DNA of 64,000 bases from NCBI GenBank assembly GCA_013400155.1, contig VXBM01001215.1, positions 1 to 64,000 of the forward strand, in the 5' to 3' direction. Shown here one piece after another: positions 1-12,310 of this stretch (position 1 is its first letter; each line of letters opens with the position of its first letter). The position numbers were made by a program, and so were the translations under genes. The notes beneath the pieces were generated by a model. It was not told the origin of the DNA. It did no database searches and saw only the letters and a list, made by a program, of their open reading frames with translations. The DNA is from Helopsaltes ochotensis (lineage: Eukaryota > Chordata > Aves > Passeriformes > Locustellidae).

Positions 1-150
1 GTGATGTTTACCAATCCATTTCCCAAAACAAACCTTATCTTACAGATACACCAGCGTGGGAATAGCAAAGCACTGCCTAAACATTGAGAATTCTGACTCC
101 ATTCTAAAAGCTAAGAAACGCATCAGAAGGCTGCAAAAATCAGGGCAACA
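1..150 (-). mobile_element. Partial LTR (copy A of the 6-bp-TSD LTR family), cut by window start
   Basis: The first 150 bases match positions 31997-32147 almost base for base: three substitutions and one 1-bp indel are visible. In LTR orientation (minus strand) this is the 5' part of the LTR, beginning TGTTGCCCTGA at position 150. The rest, including the promoter and poly-A signal region, lies outside the window. If the copy has a 6-bp target duplication like the other two, its right half would be ATGCCA at 151-156, but the partner cannot be seen. The close match to copy C suggests a fairly recent family. Confidence 0.85.
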
Positions 151-3100
151 ATGCCACAATAACATGTTATGTTATATATTAATAATGAAATGAATAAGAA
201 AGAGATGTGTCAACCCAGAGGAAAAAACAGAAAAACTCCTCTTTTTTTTACTTCCTTTTTTTTCATGTGCACCTGTATGGCCAATTTCACTTTGAAAGCA
301 ATATGCTTTCAGAAATGAAGTCTGCTGCAGAGGGAAGTGTTTACATGTCAAGACAGTTGGGTAGAGAAAGCTTCATTTTTTTATTATTATTGGTGAGAAA
401 AAATTGTGAGTAAATTCCTTCATGTCTCTTTTAAAATTATATTTAAAATAGCCACTTAAAAAGGGGTTTAAAGAAAACATCCCGGAGAGAAAACCTAAAA
501 TTTTAGAATTTTAACAATTTGTACTCCATCCTACTATCAAAATTCAGTATTTTCTACTGATATGTTGCATGATTTTTCAGCTGTGTAGGAAGTTGTTAGA
601 ATAAGATAATGGGGCTCCAGTAGTGTGGATAGGGTACAGCACAGCAAAAATTTTAGGGCATGAAGTTAGTCCAGGATTCCTCCTGTCTCACACTTACGTG
701 ATAAATAACCTGCTGGAATAATACAAGGATGGTAATGGTTTTTAAATATGGCACATCCACTATGTTGAAGATTGGTTAAGTTGTACAAGGAAGGGCACCA
801 TATTGCCTTCAATGATTAGCTATGGACCTGTTGTAGCTGTTAAGGCAAGTATTGTAGCTGTTAAAGCTGAGAAAGAAGCAGAATGAACTTTCAAATGAAT
901 AATTTGTTCCCTTTCTAAGCAAATATTTTTCCATTTTTCAGTAGCTAGAGAATGCTGCTGTTTCTATTGACTCTGCTTTCTAGTAATAGAACAGTCTTCC
1001 TTTCCAGACCATTGGTATTTGCTTGAAGCTGAAATCTGGAGATGTTTCCTGTTCTGGAAATGCAGCCTGGGGGAGATGAACTTACAAGTTGCTGTCATCC
1101 AGAAGAAAATTTTTTTCTGACAGTTATACCAGGAATTTGAGCTGCCAGGACATGTGTACAGAACTGAACATCATAAACAAAGGTGAGGGGGAAGCAAGAC
1201 CTGTAGGAAACATATATATATAATATATATTGTAATATATCCTGTGCTACTGAAATAAGAGGGAGAAAACCATAGCTGATGATCTGCTAAAGCTGTGTTT
1301 ATTCACAGAAATTCTCTGTGTTTGAATTGATAAAAGAACAATATGTGAATGACCCACTTGGTTTCTAGCAACTGGTTTATCCTATGGGAAATTGTTCCTC
1401 AGTGGAGGCAAGTCTGGAAAAGACAAAGGAGAGAAAGTGAACAAGGAACAAAGACTGCCATATCTGCAAAGTCTGAGGGCTGGCAAAATCATAGCAGTGA
1501 TGGAGGTAGAGCGTACCTTGTCAGGCTGAGACAGAACCAGGTTCACTTAGACTGTCTCTCAGATGTTTGACTTTACTTCCTAAAAACTACACAAAAGTAA
1601 GGGATTTTTAGCACCTCCTCTACCAAAACCTTGCCATGTAAACCCAATGAAAACATAGACATCCTTTGCTTTTTACACAAGCATTCAACTTTGGTACTAC
1701 TGTTTCTTTCATCCACTTTCATTGTCCACCTGGCAGAGGGCAGATTTTATCCAAAGGGTTGGAGCACTTTGAATTCCTCTCTTGGAAAAAATACATTTTT
1801 TTCAGGCCCTGCCAAGTTGCTTTGATGTGCTGATTTTATTTGTTAATTGCACAAACAACTTCTGTTTCAGCATCCAACTGATCAAACTGCTTAGCAGTGT
1901 ATTTACAGTGGACTCCTCTAGGACACTACTTCATCTGTGCAACCAATTGCTTAGCATGTTACTAACACATGATCTTTGAGCTTGACTTAAGCTTACTCTT
2001 GGAGTTTTCAAAGAATTTCTAACCCATCACCTTACCCAAGCTGGACTGACTGCACTTATTACCCTGCATTTGTCTTCCCCCTGGAAGAGTATATGTAGTA
2101 CTATTCACCTTCAGTCTTCGGGATGCCATTTGTTGTCTGTGACTGGCACTTTCATAATCACTTCATGTCATTCTTTAAGTTTTAACTACTTTGGGGTAGA
2201 TTGTACTAGGTCATGATACTGGTTTATCCAAATATTCTTTGAGGTCTCATGTCCCTATTCTTACTGTGTTTTCATTTTTGTACCAGGGCAGTTATCCTAC
2301 ACATATGGTCAGAAGTTTTCTTGTCTTTATGTGTGTTTGTAAGGAATGAATCAAACAGGATATGGAGTATTTTGATTTTATCAGCGACACCTGACTGTTT
2401 CGTCACATTTGTTCCAGCATCTGCTTTTTGTTTTTGAATGACCATGCAACTGTTTTGGAATTAATATTAAATGCGTCAAACAGTGGAGTATTCATGATGT
2501 GAGTTCTTGTATATATACCTTTTGTGCACTTGGCTCATCCTCTGCCTTTGGACTATAGGGGTTTTTTTCTCCTGCTACCTAGTATAATGCACTCCTTTTT
2601 GCTCCCTGCGGTGACATCACTGTTTTTAAAGCTGAGGAAACAACTTGAGGCTAGGAAAACCATATGAGAGCATAATAAAGATCACTGTGCACCTTGAACT
2701 ACTTACTGACTTTGTTATTGCTCCTGGTATGACAAAATCAATAATGCTAACTGTAATGTAAACCTCTGCTTTTCTTGAGAATGCTTGTAAACTTGCTGGC
2801 CTGGTTGTATATGGCTCCTGGTGTGCACAGAGGGACTTTCAGAGGTCTCCTGAGCTTGCCTTTGACATCTCCCTCTCTCAGCTTCAGGCTTCCTCCTGAG
2901 CCCCTCACTACATATTTTATGTGTGCTTTCATGTACTGCATGCTCTGCAGGAACCTGAGCCTATAGACATGTATTTTTGTCACTGGAATGCCCTAATGGA
3001 GTGTTCTGAGTAGGGGAAATTGTTATACTTGTAGCATCAGTGCAGTTCATGCAAACAGATTGTGGATGCTGTTCAGGACCCCAGTTGAAGAAAGATGGAG

Positions 3101-4470
3101 AAAATGTTTTCCTTTAAGAGGTTTTTCAAGAGATATAATCTGTCAGAAACCTGAACTCATTCATTGCTGAAGAGTATGACCAGTTCACCTAAGGGGAATT
3201 CTCAACAAAGAATGACCTACACCTTCAGATTATTTTTTGTGTGTGTATGGGAGGAAAGGAATGATTTTTTCTGCTTTTTGTCTCAAACAGAAACAGAACA
3301 CCTGGGCAAAAAATGATTAGAGGTTTCTGTGTTGAACAGGTAATACAAAAAATAGTGTCCCTTCCAGTGTCTTAAAAAATGGAATTAAAAAAGTAAGATA
3401 GAAAGCTAAGAAAAAAATGAGCCAAGCACAGTATAGCAAAATAGCAGAGCCAAGTGTTCTGTATTCAGGTTTATAACAGCCACGGTATTCAGAGAGCTCA
3501 ATTGTGAAGCTATGACATGAATCAGTGTATAAAGATATAATTTTCCTTCAGTCTAGAGATTGATCCCCTTTCTTAGCTGGTGAGGCACATGAGCTGTGAG
3601 AGATGGGGAGCGTGGCAGGTACTAGCTGTGGTGGGGCTCCTGTCATGGGAGGTAGGAGTGCTCATCCAGTGGGTCATGGCCCGCTGTCCAGCCACCAGCT
3701 CGCTTTGTCACCAGTCAAATCCTTCCTCACCTTCACTTCTGTTGATCCATTAAACTTTCATGAAAAAACCCCAACTTCCTACTGAGTATCCATTAGCCTC
3801 CAGTGCTGATGTTAATGAACAAACTGTGAATGCACCAAAGAGCAAATTGAAATGAGTCACAAAATACACTTAGGATGTGCTTCCTGCCAGTATTGGTGCG
3901 TCATTGGGAAAATGCTGGTTCCTTAACAACAGGCGTATAAAGAGCAGAAATACAGCTGATTGAAAAAGGCATTATTTAAAGGAGTTCCATTAAAAGAGAT
4001 TAACTGATTTATGAGCAAATGAATCATATCTGCACATTAGCTCTTTATTTGTCATGCCAACTTGTTTTCTATTACATTAAAGCAGTTTTAAATTAAAACA
4101 CAGCATTAAATTAAATTAGGGCCTGCTACAAAAAAAAGTATTTCAGAATAGACATAATTTAATTACAGTTAACCTGTGTAAATAATTAATATATGACAGT
4201 AAAAAAGTGTTGTCTTATATTCTTTGTTCAAATAAAGACATATTAAGGCCTTCAAGTACAGTGCTCTCCTGTCTTTATTCATTCCTTTCAGCTTTACACC
4301 TCTTTGAATATTTAATGTGAAACAGACTGCTGTTAAAAACATATTGACATACATCACTCGGCTGGATGGGAGGAAATTCTTTCTGCATTGCACAGGATGA
4401 CAGCTGGTACTGATCACCATTTCAGGTGACAAGTCAATCCTCAAAAAAATGGCCTAAAAAGAGTATAATC
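151..4470. other. AT-rich noncoding DNA, no gene seen
   Basis: No supported coding region. Open frames are all under 80 codons and overlap on both strands. Small local features only: an imperfect 21-bp tandem duplication at about 831-871 (unit begins TTGTAGCTGTTAA), and a TA-rich run at 1211-1240. A stretch at 1617-1652 resembles the terminal bases of the LTR-type repeat annotated at 25.85 kb, but it is too short to call. Confidence 0.6.
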
Positions 4471-4479
4471 TGTGTTCAT

Positions 4480-4920
4480 CTCAGCTTCTCTGCTGTCTCC
4501 CAGGCAAGGGAAGGGACGTGTGCATTTGTAGTGAGGTCCTGGCTGCTGCCTGTGTCAGAGCAATGCTCCATAGCTCCGTGCCTGGGGACAGGCACCCTGT
4601 GGCCTGTATGAATGACAGAAGGCTCCAGACACCTCTTAGTACACAACTTCTGTCTGGGATGGTAGTGAAATGCCATTGCTTAAAGCAGGAAAAGCCAGCT
4701 TGGAGTCATTTCACGAGGCTGGGGTGAATCGGTGGGCAGGAGGGGAGGTGCAGGGGGCCTGGAGGCAGTGTGGAAAGCCAGCACCTGGAGACCGCGGATG
4801 GGTGCCAGGGAGGGGGTGATGGAGTCCTTTCTGGGAGCCCCTTGCTTTTCCTCCTCCACAAATGGGGGGAAAGACTCAACTCTGCTAGGGTGGCTACATC
4901 TGGGCAAATTCAAATTCTAA
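4480..4920. other. GC-richer patch of unknown nature
   Basis: A roughly 440-bp block noticeably richer in G and C than its surroundings, with overlapping short open frames on both strands (60-77 codons), which is what raised GC content alone produces. I do not recognise a repeat family or protein. It could be an old interspersed repeat, a small regulatory element or an isolated GC fluctuation. Confidence 0.35.
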
Positions 4921-7900
4921 TATCTGGATATGGAATTATCTGATGCCAAGGAGAAACAGTTGCCTCAGAGGTGAGCTGCAACCCACTGGCAACTAAGGTA
5001 TGTACATGGTATATAAAAAACTGAGAGATGAGGGGGTAAACACTTAGACAAAAGCCCTCAAGAAAAAAAATGCATAATCTCCTGAGATTTTACAGTGTTT
5101 GTTGTGACTAGACTCATATAATCCACTTCATTTCCCCCTGAAGTCCGCAGAAAGACACCAGCTGAGAGCAGAGGGGATTGCAATTTGTGTACAGTAAGAG
5201 CATTACTTATGGTTGGTTGAAAAGCTACTATGGAAATCTCCACTTTGACCATTCTTTGATATAAACATCTTTGCTTTTGAAGAACTTTCATAAAAATATT
5301 TGTATGAATGTTTGTGAAGCTAAGTTAAGCCTGTGAACAAGCAGTGGTTAATCTGGAAATCAAATCTACTTCATGAGAAAAATAAATTAGTTCTGCGCAG
5401 AAATGGAAGTGGTTTATTTATTAAAAGAGGGAATTTAGGCCATCTGTCAGGAAACTCAAATTAAACAATCTGCTCAATTCTCAGCAGATATAAATCTGTG
5501 AAGCTCTGTGGATTTTGAGTGACAACAGCACAATTCAGGTGAATGTGAAACAATTACAGACAGTTTATTCACAACTGACAGGCTGAAATTTGACCACAGA
5601 AATATTAAATAAAAATACTCTAAACCAATTGAGAAATTTGCAGTTAGAAACGGATGAAATCTGCTACATTTTTCAAACACGTATTTAATTTATCATTTTT
5701 ATATCTGTCTTGCTGCAATAACTCAGGATATTTGCCCTGGGAAACTTTCTTTTTTATTTATGCTTCTTGAAGATCTATGACACACAGCGAGGGAGCCCCA
5801 GTTACATGTACAGTCTTGCTAAATATAAAATACCCTATTGGAGGGTGGTAGTATTGAGTTTTCTTAAGAGGTCATACTGGCAGAAATCCTATTCTCTTCA
5901 TGAAGGGGTCTAGAGAAGACAGTAATGCTGGGTTTACAGAGGACTTTCTGCTTTTGATCAGTGCTTTTTAACATTCCTTATTTCTTTTAAGGGGTACAGG
6001 AAAGAGGAGAAAATCCAGATTGAAAATCAGGATGTCTTGATATACTTTAGGGAGGATATGTTTGCTGGGAGCTATGTTGCAGCTTTCAGCACAGGGATGA
6101 ACACAGAGAACTGACAGAATGTTGAAACTTATGAATCTTGTGGAAGACAGTGAGTAAATCTCTGGGTTGAAGTTTCGCACCAGATCTTAAACAAGTCCAG
6201 TCTTGGCACCACGGTTCATAACACCACGGTCCTGTCATGTTTGAAGCACAGCTCTGAGTTTCATTGCAGACCTCTATTAATGTTTTTAAAAAAGCAAGGA
6301 CGGTTTCATAACCCAAAAATGGTGCCCAATAAATTTTGCAATACTTTATCTGAATTATGACTGTCCTATACATTATCAGTATCACCTCTGGAATCATGAC
6401 AACATCTAAATTCAGCAAAAATACAGAGCTTTTTCTAACATGAATCCCCACCTGTCCAAGCCCTAAAATTAGCACAGCATGTTTGAAATACATGAATAAA
6501 GAACATAAAGGGGTCACACTATATGAATTCTCAGTGCCTTTGTTGCATTTTTGTTAATTAGTCTTATATTTGATGCCCTTTGAGATCTGTACATTCCAGA
6601 ATCTTAAGGTTTGCTTTAAATTGGACTATAAAATAACTGCAGAAAGAGGCAAGCAAGAAATGACTGGAGGTGCGAGAGAGAAAAAGGACATGACCTAAAT
6701 TTCTAATGGCTCATAATTACCAAAGTTGGAACAAAAGTTTATTCCATTATAATTTTGTCCAGCTGTCTCTTCAGTCTTTGGTTCTGTCCTTACAGACTGT
6801 GGTGGTGCTGGTGTCATAGGGAGATGACTGACAAGCTCCATCTCCAGTAATTCTCCTTCCAGTCACCATTTGTTTCTTCTGCCTGGATCCCCTGAGCAGG
6901 GTCAGGCCAGGTCGTGGGGAGGAGGGAGAATCTGGCGGGATGGCTGAGCTGTCGATGTGCTACTGCTTTCTTTGGGCCTGAATTTGTAGCCACTCCCTCT
7001 TGAGAATTCTTCTTGATGGCTGTAGTAGTTTCAAACTTGTGCAGCTGCAAAACCAAGCCCTAAATCAATTCTACATCTCTCCATGTCAATATTGTGCTAC
7101 TGCTTATAACAGCACTGACAGAGAGGTTTATGTATCCATGGCACTTATGTTTAGGTCATGAAAAGAGGAAAGGAAATTATTCTAATGCAGACTGAGTAGG
7201 TTCTGGGAGCAGGGGGGCAGAGGGAAGAAATCCCTGCTGAGTTTTTGGCTTTTTCAAGTTTCCAGAAACTCTCAGTACAAGATTTAATGATGACCTGGAA
7301 TATATGAATCTTCACAGATGATCAACAGCTACAAGTACCTTGGAAGGGATTTCTGAAGTTTTTTCCTCTGTCAAGTTTTTCATGTAAAATAAAACAGTGC
7401 ATCGTGGAAATCAAGAACTGAATCCTTCTAAAAACGAAGCTGAAAGGATTAGAGAGAAAAATCTTGCAGAAGCCTTTGACAAGGCAGCTGGTGCTAGAAA
7501 CAAATACCTCCTAACACCAGAAAAGATGGAGAAAAGTCAGCTTGAGTCATATATATTAATTCTCAACCAGGATTTGCATTTCTGTTCTTTTAAAGAAAAA
7601 ATGATGCTCTGTCAGCATCAATCTTCTCATTTTAAAGATGTTTAAGACAGTGGGGTGCAAGGGAACACATTACTGAAATAATGCCTCTTTTTGCTGGCAT
7701 TGCATTTATTTCATTTAATAAGCAAACATGTACATAGCTCAGTCTCCCAGTAGAACTACTAGCACAGCCTTCTGGCTCACGAGGGGCTTAATTACAATAC
7801 TAGATTATAAAAATACAGGGACTCAGATCCTGCATGTATTAAATTCTTCCTCTACTCCAAGGCTTAAAAATATGACTCAGAGATGTTGGTGACAGGTCTG

Positions 7901-10830
7901 TGCCTTTTGAATCAAAAGGCTATGCTTGTCCTCTATGGGTAGATAATGTCATATTCCTCTCAGAAAATCCAAGCAGGTGTTGCTCTTTTGTTTTAAGCAT
8001 GGCAGGAGAGAGGGGAATGCCAAAGCTGGGTTAGCCAGGCAGCAGGATGAGGGGAGAGGCATCAGAAACACAGGGTCTCAGCTCTGCACTCAGTGCTTGC
8101 CTGCACTTCCAGGTGTGTCTCCTCCTCCCCAGGAGTGGAAGAGGCAGAGGGGCTGCTACTTCTCACAAGTCTGTGGGCAACCTGGGAGGGGACAGTGAGC
8201 ATGCATTGAGCTACTGTGACTTCTCAACCAACACACCTGCAGCTGAAGTGGTATCTCTGGCATCTGTTGTTTCCTTGGATCGAAGGATTCATGCCTGTGT
8301 CTCCCAGGAGAGAGATTTCTATTCTCTGAAAACTTGGGTCCAAACTAGATGTAAACTCTGTCTACAATTACATTTAATAGATTTCATTGATGTACATTTG
8401 TTTTCTAATGAACTTCAGTTTATCCAAGGGTGTCTTCACTGAGAGCAGTTCACATTTTATCACTACCAGGAGAGAAAAAAGGAAAAGAAAAAAAAAAGTC
8501 TAATTCTGTATTAATAAACCTAATATTCAGCAGCAGTTTCTGTTCCAACAGCTCTTAGCATTCAGACGTGTACATTTTTAATCAGCTGCTGATTCTTATT
8601 GAAAAATGTACGAATACAACTTTCAAGAGAGGATTACACAACAAGTTTCAACTTGTTTCATTAATTACTTTTTTTTTCCAAAGGAACAGCAGAAAATTGC
8701 TGGCAGGAATGTCAGTGAACCATATCCATGGGCCAGTAAGAATGGATTAAATTTACTTTTATAACCTCATTGATTTAAGACTTATTTCTTTCTTTTCTGA
8801 GGCAAGCTCACTTGAAAATGTTATTCATAAATTGTTCTTTTCCTACAGTGAAAGTGGTAAGAAGAAAAAACACATTATTGGATTTTATTGTTAATACTGA
8901 AAATGACAAAGGAAAACAAAACTGAGAAAAGCTAAGCCCATATATTGTATACCATCAGGCACAACACTTCTAGTTATGCTTTTGTCTGGTGATGAATAAA
9001 TTCTATTTCACTTGCTTTGACCATTATTATGAGCATTTAATTAAGAGATTGTGGTCAAAATGAACTGTGTGACCAGATTATAGTGTCCTACAGCAGGAGC
9101 CCTGCTGAGGCATTTAGAGAAGAGGAATGTTGACTTAATTATTCTACCTCATTTCTAAAACGTGGAAAATATTTTCCACTTGCAGTGTTAGTTGCATTAA
9201 AATTTCTGTTACCCTACTCAAGGCAAAGGCACAAGCCAGTCTGTATGCCTTCTTGTGGGGTTAACAGAATAGCACTTCTACTCACATGTTTAAGAAAGTA
9301 ATGCGTATTAACCACCCCATCATGCTTTTCCACACTTTTCCAGTCTTTATTTGGAATGCATGATATAATTTGGAGGCAAAATACTGCAGTTTATGTTTTT
9401 GTCCAACAATTAATTTAATTACTGACTTAAATCCAACCCTTTAACCTAAAATCATACATAGTTCCACTAACTGCTATCTTGGTGATGTTCCAAAGCATCA
9501 AAGCACGCAAGCATGAATCTCATATTACATACACGCATTGTCTTTTGTATAAAGGGGATTATTTGCCTTACAAAACTGAGCTCATGCTTAAATATGTTGC
9601 AGGATGACAGCTAATTCCAGGGACATTTCTGAGTTGCTCTATTTGTTTATGGTTGTATCTGAAAGCATATTCCAACGCAAATAGAGAAATTTTCCGAATT
9701 TCAATGTTGCCGGTGGGGTTCTGCAGCCTATCACGAGGTTGTATGGTTGCATCTACTGGAGCAACTGAATTAATGCTGTTCTTATATATTCAAAGTTCAG
9801 GATAAGTCCTTTGGAACATCTTGGTTGCACAGATTTAGAACAATGTTTTGTTGGAGGCACAGTGATTTCCAAATATATCTTTTTCGCATGTCATTGAAAA
9901 TGGTGGCTCTTAAGATTAGCTCTCCTTAAGATAATATAGTGCACTGGTGATCCTTTTTAGGGGTGGGAATAGTTTTGGCCCATGTTAGAAAAGTGCTTTC
10001 ACAGAGACTGGTGTGATATAACCCCCAAATGTGACAATAATTTGCAGTTTGAAGAATGCATGACATTAACTGAAGTAATAGAATTTAAGATTGCAATAGT
10101 AGTACTGTGGGAATATAAAACATAGTAAATTTATTTTGTGGAAATGATTATGTAGTGTAATGGATATTTCATTTTTAGGACAGAAGACAAACAACAATCC
10201 AATTGTAGTTTTCCATTTTGGTATTTAATGATCTTGACACAATTCTTAAGAGAGATGATGAAACATTACTAATCAAATACACAATAATATTCATTAGAAA
10301 AATTACATTATAAATGAACTGAGGGTGAAAATTACATTCTCATGTACAATATAGGAAAAAGGCAATGTAACAAACTGTACTGTTGAATAAATAATTATGT
10401 GACTGGGAAGGGTTCTGTTTAAAAATGAAAGCTGCAACAAAATTTAACCTGTTTGTTTCCAGTCTTTTCTGAAAGCAGATTCCTCTTTGTTCCTATATCC
10501 AGCTACTTTCTGGAGTTGCTGAGGCACATGGAACACAAGGCCCTAAGTGCTGCCTGCTCAGATCACACCAAAGATCAATCTAGCCTGCCACACTGGCTCC
10601 ATTAGGGAAGGAGAGTACAATCTGGGACAAGACTAATAAATAACCACCTCAGATTTTTTTTCCATTTCTTTTGTTCCCCCTTTCTCTTACTACACAACAA
10701 TTTCAGTAAGGAATCAGTGGGCCAGATGTGACCATGAGAAATAATGAATCATGATTCCCTAGTCACCTGTCTTTCTTTCCTTTGTGACTGCATATAGCAT
10801 TACGATCCTCCTCTTCCCCAAATTGTTGCT
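4921..10830. other. AT-rich noncoding DNA, no gene seen
   Basis: Nothing here can be supported as a gene. The longest open frames (143 codons, minus strand, 6086-6517; 131 codons, plus strand, 8047-8442) have no recognisable domain and no neighbouring splice-consistent frame. No clear repeat was recognised. Confidence 0.55.
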
Positions 10831-12310
10831 TTTCTGGTCTGTGTACAAATCTGGGTTTTATTTCTTTGTACAGGAATTGCTTTATTCCTCAGGTCATTTT
10901 TGTCACCATTTTTTAATCATTCTGTTGTGTTAGACCCCTTCTGAAATGGGATGCATTGCTCAGAGTTTGACCAGATATGGATATATAGAGTGAAATACTG
11001 ACATCCTCTGCTTTATTATTCATTCTTCCCCAGTAATCCCACTTTTCTTTATACCGTTCTGATCACTGCTGAGCCAGGATGTTCAGAGAGCTGCTGATGG
11101 TGTCTCAAAGATACTTTTGCTGACTAGAGTTGTTAAATAAGAGTCCATCAATGTGCATGTAGTCTGAGGCCACTTTTCTCCCTTATCCATGACTCCATCT
11201 GCCATCTATCATTCAGATCTGCAATATTGTACATTTTTCAGTTCTTTGGAAAATGCTTCATGTTTAACTCCCCCAACTAACTGTGACTCACCAGCAGTAT
11301 TTGCACCTCACTATACCCACAAGTATCACAGATACCTCTGCAGATCTACCTGTACTATGAAATTATTTTTTCCCAATCTATTTTTTAATTTTGGACCCAC
11401 TTTAGTTCTTTTTCAATAGTAGCTGTGTATTTTTAATAGTTTAACGAAGGTCCTTACAGATAATTTTATGTTATCCAAGGGGTTTTACCAACAGAGATTT
11501 TTCCTTGACTCCTTCAAAGGCTCCTATTAGGCATTATTTTCTTCTAGAGCTTAAAGACTGAATAGATCTAATGATATACTATTGCTATTATTCATTGGTT
11601 TGTAATTATTTTTTACCAGTTTACCTAACTTATCTATCTATCAGGCTGGCTCATAGTTTCCAGGATCACACCTGAAGATTTTTTTAAACAGTTGTTTTCA
11701 CTGTTACTGCTTTGATTCTTCTACTGATTTAAGCTACAAGTTACATGCTGTGGTTACCAGCTCACAAGTTCCACATACTAGGTCTATTCCTGCGTTTCTG
11801 GGTAAATGCCATGTAGTATCTTGGTTTGATACCATTCACTTTATTACCATGCTCTAAAATTTCTTTTATTAGTTCATTGGTTCTTTTCCTTTATCTTTCA
11901 TAGTGCCACCTGCAGATCCTTGGCCTAATACAATTTCTTGCTTTATATAGTGTGCCCTGTTCCATTTAGCCCTCAGGAAATTGGACCCTACAAGATGAAA
12001 TTTTTCTATTATTGGCAGTGTGAGTTTTTAATACAGGCTCAATATGACAGATAAATGTTACCCCAGGCTAATTGACTATTTTATGGAATATCTACAGGTT
12101 TCTTCTGTGAACAAGGAAGACTTTAGCAGAACTATATTTTTAACAGCTTATGAATACATTTTTTTGGGTCAAACACATTCAAAAGTAACAAGCAGATAAT
12201 ATAGCTTGAGGAAAATTGACAACTTGTGCTTTTCATTTAGTAAATAATTTCCCTACTATTATTTCATCATATTCTCCTGGACTGATCCATATTTTGGTAC
12301 TCACTTTCAC
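10830..12310 (-). mobile_element. Ancient CR1/L3-like LINE remnant (reverse transcriptase portion)
   Basis: Read on the minus strand, 11642-11694 translates to LFKKIFRCDPGNYEPA. This matches the GNYRP-type block of the CR1/L3 reverse transcriptase that follows an FKKG-like motif. Flanking nucleotides on both sides follow the order expected for an old CR1/L3 copy: the segment upstream of this block lies to the right (11700-12300) and the 3' half of ORF2 to the left (10830-11640). The frame is destroyed by stops and indels, so no long open frame survives. The level of decay is far greater than in the CR1 copies at 41 kb and 55-58 kb, suggesting an insertion old enough to be shared by many birds. 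The outer limits are uncertain by about 100 bp. Confidence 0.65.

Noticed and set aside
1617..1652. Short match to the terminus of the LTR-type repeat (CTACCAAAACCTTGCC)
   Set aside because: Only about 36 bp, with no recognisable repeat next to it; too short to annotate as an element.
6086..6517. 143-codon minus-strand frame as a gene
   Set aside because: No domain, no coding-type composition, and it overlaps another unrelated frame. Compatible with chance in a long noncoding region.
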